NCBI GenBank assembly: GCA_944363995.1
Contig: CALVVV010000023.1
Location: 1-19,013, forward strand
Direction of reading: 5' to 3'
Origin: an uncultured Bacilli bacterium
Lineage (GTDB): Bacteria > Bacillota_I > Bacilli_A > RF39 > UBA660
Length of the DNA: 19,013 nt
Shown piece after piece: positions 7,882 to 14,156 of this stretch. The position numbers and the translations under genes are program-made. Positions within the stretch are counted from its first letter, which is position 1, and the number at the start of each line of letters is the position of its first letter. The notes under the pieces are model-generated. The model saw nothing but the letters and a program-made list of their open reading frames with translations, was not told the DNA's origin and searched no databases.

Positions 7882-8425
7882 AAATATAAACACTAGTTTT
7901 TTTCTTCATATTATATTCTTTTTTATTGATATATTTTGAAACTAAAACTATTTTATTTTCTTTTAAACTATTAGGTACATCAATAACTCTTTGATTTTCT
8001 GAACCTTTAAATTTTAAATCTAAACTTCGTTGCGATAGTATAAATGGTCCATCTACTAAAACATCAATATATTTTAATAATTCTAAATATTTATCATTTT
8101 TTAATAAATCTTCATAGAGAAAACCTGTATAACACCAAACATTTAAATCTCTTTCTTTGCAATGTTTAGCTATTTTTAAACAAGCATCTACTTGATATAA
8201 AGGATCGCCTCCTGAAAAGGTTATTCCATCTTGCCCAGATAAATTATCTATTTCATTAATTACATCTTTAACATCAATTAAATAACCTTCGTCAAACGAC
8301 CATGTTTCAGGATTATGACATCCTTTGCAATGATGTCCACATCCTTGTGTCCAAATAACTGTTCTAATACCTTCACCATCTACAATACTATCTGATTGCA
8401 AAGGAGCCGCTAATCTAATTTGCAT
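7880..8425 (-). CDS. nrdG: NrdG, anaerobic RNR activating enzyme (radical SAM)
   Basis: NrdG uses a [4Fe-4S] cluster and S-adenosylmethionine to create the glycyl radical on class III ribonucleotide reductase. The 181-aa protein shows the radical-SAM motif C-x3-C-x2-C (CGHHCKGCHNPETW, residues 29-42), preceded by SDSIVDGEGIRTVIWTQG, and the SAM-binding GGDP at about 72-75. Length is normal. Its ATG shares one base with the TAA of the preceding 53-aa gene (TAATG), and there is no ribosome binding site of its own, so it depends on translation of that gene. This ties the activase tightly to the small glycyl-radical polypeptide it would act on. Confidence 0.95.
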   Translation of the reverse strand: MQIRLAAPLQSDSIVDGEGIRTVIWTQGCGHHCKGCHNPETWSFDEGYLIDVKDVINEIDNLSGQDGITFSGGDPLYQVDACLKIAKHCKERDLNVWCYTGFLYEDLLKNDKYLELLKYIDVLVDGPFILSQRSLDLKFKGSENQRVIDVPNSLKENKIVLVSKYINKKEYNMKKKTSVYI

Positions 8426-8586
8426 TATAAAGCTCTATCTAAATCTTTTGTACTATGCTTAACACGATCGCGTTCTTCAGCTCTTTTGCCATCATTAAAT
8501 CTATCTACTGTACCTACTAAGTATCCTGTAATTCTTCTAATTCTTTCAAATTTAACGCCTTCGCCAACTTTTTTCTCTTCTTTCAT
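8425..8586 (-). CDS. Small stand-alone NrdD glycyl-radical C-terminus
   Basis: A 53-aa protein between nrdD and nrdG. Its core FERIRRITGYLVGTVDRFND followed by GKRAEERDRVKHS matches the very C-terminal radical loop of class III reductases (E. coli: RRVCGYLG...FNAGK..E...RVKH), whose glycine carries the stored radical; here that would be G21. The 770-aa NrdD chain ends before this motif. The gene has a strong site of its own (AGGAGG, 6-8 nt before ATG 8586) and a different frame from nrdD, so it is not simply a read-through end. Inference: it supplies the radical glycine in trans, much as GrcA/YfiD does for pyruvate formate-lyase. The alternative is a spare or replacement radical domain. Pfam has an NRDD family containing such segments. 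Confidence 0.85.
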   Translation of the reverse strand: MKEEKKVGEGVKFERIRRITGYLVGTVDRFNDGKRAEERDRVKHSTKDLDRAL

Positions 8587-8597
8587 TTTAAATCCTC

Positions 8598-10910
8598 CTA
8601 TCTTCCATAATATGTTAATGAAACATTTTTTATTGTTTCTATACTAATACCTTCACCATCATGTCTACCACAACCTGGACAAACATCTCCAATAACACCT
8701 GTATAACCACATACTGGATCTCTATCTACAGGATGATTAATCGCCCCATAACCAATTCCTTCTTTATGCATTATACGAACTATTTTTTCAAATGCTTCTA
8801 AATTATTTGTTGTGTCACCATCTAATTCAACATATGTTATATGTCCAGCATTAGTTAATGCATGATATGGTGCTTCAATATGTATTTTATCGGCAGCAGT
8901 AATTTTAAAATAAACTGGAACATGAAATGAATTTGTATAGTATTCTCTATCCGTAACACCTTTAATTTTTCCATATATTGCTCTATCTATATTAGTAAAT
9001 CTACCAGATAATCCTTCAGCAGGAGTAGCTAATAAAGTAAAATTTAAATTATATTTACCAGCATATTCATCACATTTTTTACGCATAAATGAAATAATTT
9101 CATAACCTAATTTGCGGGCTTCTTCATCTTCACCATGATGTTTACCAATTAAAGCTTTTAAGCATTCTGCTAAGCCAATAAATCCAATTGATAAAGTACC
9201 ATGTTTATAAATTTTTCTTAATCTATCATCTGGTTTTAATTTTTCTGAATCTAACCAAACACCACTACCTAATAAAAATGGGAAATTATATAATTTTTTT
9301 GTACATTGGAAATCAAATCTTTCTAGTAATTGATCTTTTACCAACTCCATTTTTTCTTCTAATTCTTTGTAAAATTCCTTTATGTTTGCTTTATCATTAG
9401 TAACCATACCATGTTTAATACCTAAACGAGGTAAGTTAATTGTTGTAAATGATAAATTGCCACGTCCTGGAGTAACAGCTTTATCAGGATCTACAACATT
9501 ACCTAACACTCTGGTTCTGCACCCCATATAACCAACTTCTGTTTCGTAAGTACCTTTATAATATTGTTTATTGTATGGAGCATCCATAAATGAAAAATTA
9601 GGAAATAATCTTTTAGCAGATACCTTACAAGCTAATTTAAATAGATCATAATTGGGATCATTAGGATTAAAATTAGTTCCTTCTCTTACTTTAAATATCG
9701 AAATTGGGAATATTGGTGTTTCGCCTTTTCCTAATCCCGCATCTGTTGCTAATAAATAGTTTTCAATAACCATTCTTCCTTCAGCTGACGTATCAGTACC
9801 AAAGTTAATAGAAGAAAATGGCACTTGAGCACCAGCTCTTGAATGCATCGTGTTCAAATTATGAATAAACGCTTCCATTGCTTGATAAGTAATTCTATCT
9901 GTTTTAGCAAAAGCTTTGTCATAAGCCATTTTTAATAATCTTTCGACCTCAGTAGATTCTTTAGCAAAATGATAAAAATCTTTTATATCAAATGAAATAC
10001 TATCTAATTTATCAATTTCTTTAGCAATACTATTCATATTAATAAATTTACTAAAATCACTAAAATCTAACAAATCAGCGATTGTTTGTTTGAATTGTTT
10101 TTTAAACGTATTAAGTACTCCTGGTGCCATATAATAATCAAAAGCAGGAATGCTTTGACCACCATGTTGATCATTTTGATTAGATTGAATAGCAATAGCT
10201 GCCAAAGCACTATAAGAGATAATATCTTTGGGAGCTCTTAGATGGCCATGTCCGGTAGAAAAACCATTTTTAAACAATTTGTTTAAGTCTATTTGCATGC
10301 AAGTAGTAGTACCCATTGGATAAAAATCCATATCATGAATATGAATATCACCACTATCATGAGCCTCACTAAATTTATATTTCATTAAATAAGCTTTACA
10401 AAATTCTTTTGATACTGTACTACCATATTGTAACATTGTACCCATAGCAGTGTCGCCGTCAACATTAGCATTTTCTCTTTTGGCATTCTCTTCAATTGCT
10501 GATTTCAATCCTAAACCTTCAATAGCTTTCAAAAACTTATGTAATTGCTTTTCATCAGAAAACATTTTTCTTGACACATTCCGTCTTTCTCTATATTCAG
10601 AAAAACTTTCATAAACTTCTTGATAACCTTTTTTTTGAAGTTCATCTTCAATCATATCTTGGATTGCTTCAATTTTTATTTTTTCTTCATCCTTGTATTC
10701 TTTCTCTATTCTTTTTAAAACCCCTTCGTAAACTTTGTTAACATCTTTTGTTGTATATTTTAATTCCTCTCCAGTTTCTTCATCAATTTCATTGACACTA
10801 TCAAAACCTTTCTTTATCGCTAGTGCAATTTTTGAACCATTAAAATCAACCTTTTTACCATTTCTTTTAACAACTTGTAACGTTGTCAATTTATTTTCAA
10901 CATCTATCAT
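8598..10910 (-). CDS. nrdD: NrdD, class III anaerobic ribonucleotide reductase
   Basis: Makes deoxyribonucleoside triphosphates under anaerobiosis. The 770-aa chain has an N-terminal ATP-cone (about residues 10-105: VVKRNGKKVDFNGSKI), then the ten-stranded barrel with HIHDMDFYPMGTTTCMQ (active-site C204), NFGTDTSAEGR, SFMDAPYN and GYMGCRTRVLGN (the second active-site cysteine on the finger loop). The C-terminal zinc region shows only three cysteines in the expected place (C734, C744, C747; D731 sits where a CxxC partner would be). After GRHDGEG the chain ends with ISIETIKNVSLTYYGR and lacks the RxxGYL radical motif, which is on the next gene. GAGG lies 6 nt before ATG 10910. First gene of the operon with the 53-aa gene and nrdG. 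Confidence 0.95.
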   Translation of the reverse strand: MIDVENKLTTLQVVKRNGKKVDFNGSKIALAIKKGFDSVNEIDEETGEELKYTTKDVNKVYEGVLKRIEKEYKDEEKIKIEAIQDMIEDELQKKGYQEVYESFSEYRERRNVSRKMFSDEKQLHKFLKAIEGLGLKSAIEENAKRENANVDGDTAMGTMLQYGSTVSKEFCKAYLMKYKFSEAHDSGDIHIHDMDFYPMGTTTCMQIDLNKLFKNGFSTGHGHLRAPKDIISYSALAAIAIQSNQNDQHGGQSIPAFDYYMAPGVLNTFKKQFKQTIADLLDFSDFSKFINMNSIAKEIDKLDSISFDIKDFYHFAKESTEVERLLKMAYDKAFAKTDRITYQAMEAFIHNLNTMHSRAGAQVPFSSINFGTDTSAEGRMVIENYLLATDAGLGKGETPIFPISIFKVREGTNFNPNDPNYDLFKLACKVSAKRLFPNFSFMDAPYNKQYYKGTYETEVGYMGCRTRVLGNVVDPDKAVTPGRGNLSFTTINLPRLGIKHGMVTNDKANIKEFYKELEEKMELVKDQLLERFDFQCTKKLYNFPFLLGSGVWLDSEKLKPDDRLRKIYKHGTLSIGFIGLAECLKALIGKHHGEDEEARKLGYEIISFMRKKCDEYAGKYNLNFTLLATPAEGLSGRFTNIDRAIYGKIKGVTDREYYTNSFHVPVYFKITAADKIHIEAPYHALTNAGHITYVELDGDTTNNLEAFEKIVRIMHKEGIGYGAINHPVDRDPVCGYTGVIGDVCPGCGRHDGEGISIETIKNVSLTYYGR

Positions 10911-10935
10911 ATTCTGCCTCTACTTTCTACTACTA

Positions 10936-10964
10936 ATTATAGTATTAAAATAACAAAAAGTCAA
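10936..10964 (-). promoter_or_regulatory. Strong SigA promoter of the nrdD operon
   Basis: TTGACT (10964-10959), 17 bp, perfect TATAAT (10941-10936). Transcription should start near 10929, giving a leader of about 19 nt. I looked for an NrdR-box pair overlapping it and saw none. Confidence 0.75.
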
Positions 10965-11265
10965 ACAAATTTTCACATTTTATTAAAAAATTTTTTTCTA
11001 ATTTTTTTTGTTTTTTTATTTTCTTTTATTTTCAATATATAATGAAATAATTTAATTTTTAATTAATAACAAATAGCTAAAATAAAGATTTTTTCATTGA
11101 ATTTATAGACAAAAATATAGTTTTTTACTTATAAAGTAATTATTAAAAAATTATTTATTTTTGTTTTTCCGTTAAAACATTTTTTTTAATTTTAATTTTT
11201 TTTTATAAAAAATATAAAACACCAATAACAAACATATGTTTCTTCATTTAATATTTTCTTTTAAA
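10965..11265. other. Divergent intergenic region, extremely AT-rich
   Basis: About 300 bp between the divergent nrdD promoter and the plus-strand membrane protein gene. It consists mainly of T- and A-tracts (for example 10985-11030 and 11185-11210). I see no RNA gene, no convincing hairpin and no open frame of note. Confidence 0.6.
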
Positions 11266-11271
11266 TATAAT
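11266..11271 (+). promoter_or_regulatory. -10 element abutting the start codon (leaderless)
   Basis: A perfect TATAAT ends 5 nt before the ATG at 11277. With normal spacing, transcription would begin at or one base from that A. No Shine-Dalgarno exists upstream. The -35 region (TTCATT, 11243-11248, 17-bp spacing) is poor. Confidence 0.45.
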
Positions 11272-11276
11272 ATATT

Positions 11277-11657
11277 ATGAATAAACGTCAAGTAACCCTT
11301 TTAAATAATCAATTTTTCATTTCTTTAGTTTTAGCTATCACATTATTAATGTCTTTTCTTTTAACATATGATGAAAAGCAAAAACTTTTAAATAAAAAAA
11401 GAATATTTACTAATCAATCAGCTCAATACATTAACTTATTAAATAGAATTTTATTTTTATTAATTGTTATTTATAACTTATATATTAACTATCAACAATA
11501 TGAATTAGAAAAAGAAAAAAAGAGTAATTTAACTCCTTTTAAAAATCAAATATATGCATCATTTCTTAATATGATTGCAGCTATTATTATTTTATATGTT
11601 GTTTATCAAACTTGGAATAGTCAAGATGATATCGCACCAATTGAAAATACTATTTAG
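11277..11657 (+). CDS. Small membrane protein of unknown function
   Basis: A 126-aa protein, the only intact plus-strand gene in the window. Three hydrophobic segments are visible at about residues 13-30, 55-72 and 90-108, separated by polar loops rich in Lys and Glu (YDEKQKLLNKKR; YELEKEKKSN). The N-terminus MNKRQVTLLNNQFF is amphipathic. I recognise no family with certainty. Its last 8 bases overlap the end of the convergent minus-strand membrane protein gene. There is no ribosome binding site before the ATG, and a TATAAT lies just upstream, so the mRNA may be leaderless. Codon use is as AT-rich as its neighbours, and the membrane-segment pattern supports a real gene. Confidence 0.65.
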   Translation: MNKRQVTLLNNQFFISLVLAITLLMSFLLTYDEKQKLLNKKRIFTNQSAQYINLLNRILFLLIVIYNLYINYQQYELEKEKKSNLTPFKNQIYASFLNMIAAIIILYVVYQTWNSQDDIAPIENTI

Positions 11658-12531
11658 TTTTATAATTATTAATCACAATACGATTAATAACAATATATAT
11701 CATCATTAAAAAAACGCCACTAAAACTGATTAAAACACCAGCTTTAAAAATTATTGTCAATAAAATAGTAATTAAAGGGGATATCAAAGGCTTTAAGGTG
11801 TCCAAATCAGCTAATACATAACTATTTATAAAACCATTCGTAGAACCGAATATAGCAAAAATAACACCACTTAATATCATTGGAATAGCCAAGTATTTAA
11901 TTGGTTTATATATTGACCACAAACATAATGTGATAATAATTAATAATCCCAAAATAATCAAATACAAATAAAATGGCTTAAAATTTAAATAAGTTTTAAT
12001 TGAAGTAATAGGTAATCCACCAATTACAATCTGCCTATCAGGAATAATATCAGTTAATTTGCTACAAAAATCTTTAATGTAAATTTCTAATTCTTCACTT
12101 TCCATCATTAAATTGATATGATCTTCTAAAGATACATTAGCTATCTCTATTAATTTATTAACACTATCATCAGATAAATGTGGTTTTAAATTAGCATTTA
12201 CTAAGTAATCAACCGTTTTATTAAAAAAATCACCAAAAATCATATTAATTTCATCACTTTTTATAATATCATTTAATATAACTTCAGGAATATTACTAGA
12301 AATTCCTAATTGATAAATTTTTTCCTTTAATGTTATACCACTTTCCTCAAGATTAAAAATAACATTTATATCCATATTAAGAAGTTCGGCATTTTTAAAA
12401 TAACTTGATAAATTTTCTCTATTGACTAAGCTTTTGCCAGCATATAAAAATACTAATAAAAAAAGAATTATCAATATTAATATAGAACAGTTTATAGCTG
12501 TTGCTTTTCTAATAATTTTAAAAAATTTCAC
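11650..12531 (-). CDS. Membrane protein of unknown function, 4 TM
   Basis: The 293-aa protein begins at GTG 12531, 6 nt after AGGAGG (12543-12538); the longer frame from ATG 12564 would include the promoter. Layout: one membrane segment (about residues 12-33), an acidic extracytoplasmic domain of about 140 residues rich in Asn, Asp and Glu with predicted helices, then three membrane segments near 178-196, 205-225 and 255-283. One long outer loop framed by membrane helices suggests a surface-exposed sensor or scaffold, but no family was recognised. It is downstream of spo0A but separated by a terminator and has its own promoter. Its 3' end overlaps the convergent gene by 8 bp. Confidence 0.75.
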   Translation of the reverse strand: MKFFKIIRKATAINCSILILIILFLLVFLYAGKSLVNRENLSSYFKNAELLNMDINVIFNLEESGITLKEKIYQLGISSNIPEVILNDIIKSDEINMIFGDFFNKTVDYLVNANLKPHLSDDSVNKLIEIANVSLEDHINLMMESEELEIYIKDFCSKLTDIIPDRQIVIGGLPITSIKTYLNFKPFYLYLIILGLLIIITLCLWSIYKPIKYLAIPMILSGVIFAIFGSTNGFINSYVLADLDTLKPLISPLITILLTIIFKAGVLISFSGVFLMMIYIVINRIVINNYKTK

Positions 12532-12552
12532 TGCTAACCTCCTAATAATATA

Positions 12553-12581
12553 AATATAACACAAATAAAATTTTTTTTCAA
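12553..12581 (-). promoter_or_regulatory. Promoter of the 293-aa membrane protein gene
   Basis: TTGAAA (12581-12576), 17 bp, TATATT (12558-12553). It starts at the end of the T-tract of the spo0A terminator. The predicted transcript start is just ahead of the AGGAGG site. Confidence 0.5.
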
Positions 12582-12582
12582 G

Positions 12583-12605
12583 AAAAAAAAAGAATTGCTT
12601 CCTTT
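12583..12605 (-). terminator. Intrinsic terminator of spo0A
   Basis: Minus strand: AAAGGAA (12605-12599), GNRA-type loop GCAA, TTCTTTT (12594-12588), then five further T. The 7-bp stem includes one G-U pair. It begins 3 nt after the spo0A stop. Confidence 0.6.
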
Positions 12606-12607
12606 AT

Positions 12608-13372
12608 TTATACACCAATTTTATGAAAATCTAACCTTAATTTATCAGCAATTGTAACAATAAACTCTGAATTAGTTGGCTTGGCTTTATCAATATCTAC
12701 ACTATGACCAAAAATATTTTCCATAAGTTTTAGATCTCCACGATTCCAACTAACCTCAACTGCATGTCTAATTGATCTTTCTACTCTCGAAACTGTTGTG
12801 TTATATTTATTGGCTAATTCAGGATACAATTCTTTAGTAATCCCACCAATAATTTCGGGATTATCAAATAGCATGTTAACAGCATCCCTTAAGAATTGAT
12901 AACCTTTAATATGTGATGGTATTCCTAAATCATGGAGTAACTTACTAATAGACACTTGTAAATTACTATTATAAAAATCAATACTTTTATCACTTTTCTT
13001 TTTAAATACATCATATATTTTCTTTTCTAAATCATCTAATTCAAAAGGTTTTAGTATAAAATAATTAACATCATATTCTGCAACCTCTCTTATTACTTCG
13101 CTAGCATTATAACTAGTTTCAACAATAACTTTTTTGTCTATATTATTTTTTCGCATTTCCTCTAAAACATAAATCCCATCTTTTTTCGGCATAATTAAAT
13201 CCAGCAAAATGATATCAAATTCCGAAGATTTTTCTTTAATAATATTAAATCCTTCTAATCCATCATAAGCTTCTAAAACTACATTTACTTCTTCATTATT
13301 TTTAAAATATTCTTTTACAGCATCGATTAATTTAACATTATCATCAATCATTAATATTCTTATATTTTTCAT
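12608..13372 (-). CDS. spo0A: Spo0A, sporulation master response regulator
   Basis: The 254-aa protein has an N-terminal receiver domain (about residues 1-120: acidic pocket D10/D11, phosphoacceptor D58 in IILLDLIMP, conserved Lys in YFILKPF) and the C-terminal Spo0A DNA-binding domain (about 140-254), with LHDLGIPSHIKGYQFLRDA and the recognition-helix region SRVERSIRHAVEVSWNRGD, which are diagnostic. GGAG lies 6 nt before the ATG. It is transcribed alone between two terminators. A perfect 0A box upstream suggests autoregulation. No spoIVB gene precedes it, unlike the Bacillus arrangement. Confidence 0.97.
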   Translation of the reverse strand: MKNIRILMIDDNVKLIDAVKEYFKNNEEVNVVLEAYDGLEGFNIIKEKSSEFDIILLDLIMPKKDGIYVLEEMRKNNIDKKVIVETSYNASEVIREVAEYDVNYFILKPFELDDLEKKIYDVFKKKSDKSIDFYNSNLQVSISKLLHDLGIPSHIKGYQFLRDAVNMLFDNPEIIGGITKELYPELANKYNTTVSRVERSIRHAVEVSWNRGDLKLMENIFGHSVDIDKAKPTNSEFIVTIADKLRLDFHKIGV

Positions 13373-13404
13373 ATTTTCTCCTTCTTTAGTACTGCTGTAG
13401 TTAT

Positions 13405-13433
13405 ATTATATAATATAAACTAATATTTTTAAA
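13405..13433 (-). promoter_or_regulatory. Candidate spo0A promoter
   Basis: TATAAT (13410-13405) with TTTAAA (13433-13428) 17 bp upstream. The -35 is weak, as expected for an activated promoter. It overlaps the left arm of the 13420-13446 inverted repeat. Confidence 0.4.
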
Positions 13434-13446
13434 TAGCAAATATTAG
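13420..13446. repeat. Perfect 9-bp inverted repeat upstream of spo0A
   Basis: CTAATATTT / AAATATTAG, separated by 9 nt. It sits between the 0A box and the -10 and covers the putative -35. It may be an operator or an RNA stem; with no T-tract it is not a typical terminator. Confidence 0.45.
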
Positions 13447-13452
13447 CTAGTT

Positions 13453-13460
13453 TTGTCGAA
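13453..13460 (+). promoter_or_regulatory. 0A box (Spo0A-binding site) upstream of spo0A
   Basis: TTGTCGAA, identical to the Spo0A consensus and extended as TTTTGTCGAAAAA. It is about 45 bp upstream of the predicted -10 and about 80 bp upstream of the spo0A ATG. It is the only such match seen in an intergenic region of this window. Confidence 0.6.
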
Positions 13461-13469
13461 AAAGATAAA

Positions 13470-13492
13470 TCACTAGTCTTTTAGACTAGTGA
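13470..13492 (-). terminator. Intrinsic terminator of the pgk-tpiA operon
   Basis: Perfect 10-bp stem TCACTAGTCT / AGACTAGTGA with a 3-nt loop, followed on the minus strand by TTATCTTTTTC. The stem includes the last tpiA codons and its TAG stop (13475-13473). Confidence 0.8.
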
Positions 13493-14156
13493 CAATCGTT
13501 TTTAGTTGCATATAGTCAGTAGAAGCTTTACCTATTAAAAAGCCTGATAAATTTTTAATTTTTTTTAATTTTTGAACATTATCCTTATCGACACTACCAC
13601 CATATAAAACTTTAACATTTTTAGCAAAATTATCTTTAATTGTTGTTTGAATAAAGTCAATAGTTGTTTCAATTTCTTCGTTTGTAGGTGTAACTCCTGT
13701 ACCTATGCACCAAATAGGCTCATAAGCAATTAAAATATTTTCAAAATTTTCAACATTATTTAATCCCAATAATATTTGTTTTTTTAAGACAGCGTGTTTA
13801 TTTTCATCTTTATTTTCGCCAATACATAAAATAATCTTTAAATTATTTTCTAAGCCTTTAAGTATTTTTTGATTTATTTCTTCATCAGTTTCTTTATTAT
13901 ATTTTCTTCTTTCACTATGTCCGACAATACTATATTTCACCCCTAATTCTTTTGCTTGTTTAGCGCTTATTTCTCCAGTATGTGAACCCAAATCATACAT
14001 TGAAATATCTTGAATTCCTATTTGGTATTTATGATTCAAAAAATAAGGTATATAAATAGCAGAAGGACATAATATAACTTCCTCATCAAAATTATTAATA
14101 AAATTTAAAACTTGTTCATAAGTCATATACATTTTTAAATTACCTATTATTAACAT
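13473..14156 (-). CDS. tpiA: Triosephosphate isomerase, compact form
   Basis: Interconverts dihydroxyacetone phosphate and glyceraldehyde 3-phosphate. The 227-aa chain is about 25 residues shorter than usual bacterial enzymes because of shortened loops, yet it keeps the catalytic residues: N6 and K8 (NLKMY, usually NWKMN), H80 (IVGHSERR), E146 (AYEPIWCIGTG), the phosphate-binding YGGSV near 190 and GFLIGKAS. The ATG lies within the end of the glycosyltransferase gene (17-bp overlap) and is preceded by AGGAGA at 7-8 nt. Last gene of the pgk operon; a strong terminator includes its stop codon. Confidence 0.95.
   Translation of the reverse strand: MLIIGNLKMYMTYEQVLNFINNFDEEVILCPSAIYIPYFLNHKYQIGIQDISMYDLGSHTGEISAKQAKELGVKYSIVGHSERRKYNKETDEEINQKILKGLENNLKIILCIGENKDENKHAVLKKQILLGLNNVENFENILIAYEPIWCIGTGVTPTNEEIETTIDFIQTTIKDNFAKNVKVLYGGSVDKDNVQKLKKIKNLSGFLIGKASTDYMQLKTIVTSLKD

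Noticed and set aside
8420..10953. Plus-strand open frames at 8420-8647, 9188-9400 and 10735-10953
   Set aside because: They lie antisense to nrdD, the small radical gene and the nrdD promoter, with low-complexity Leu/Phe/Ser-rich translations and no ribosome binding sites.
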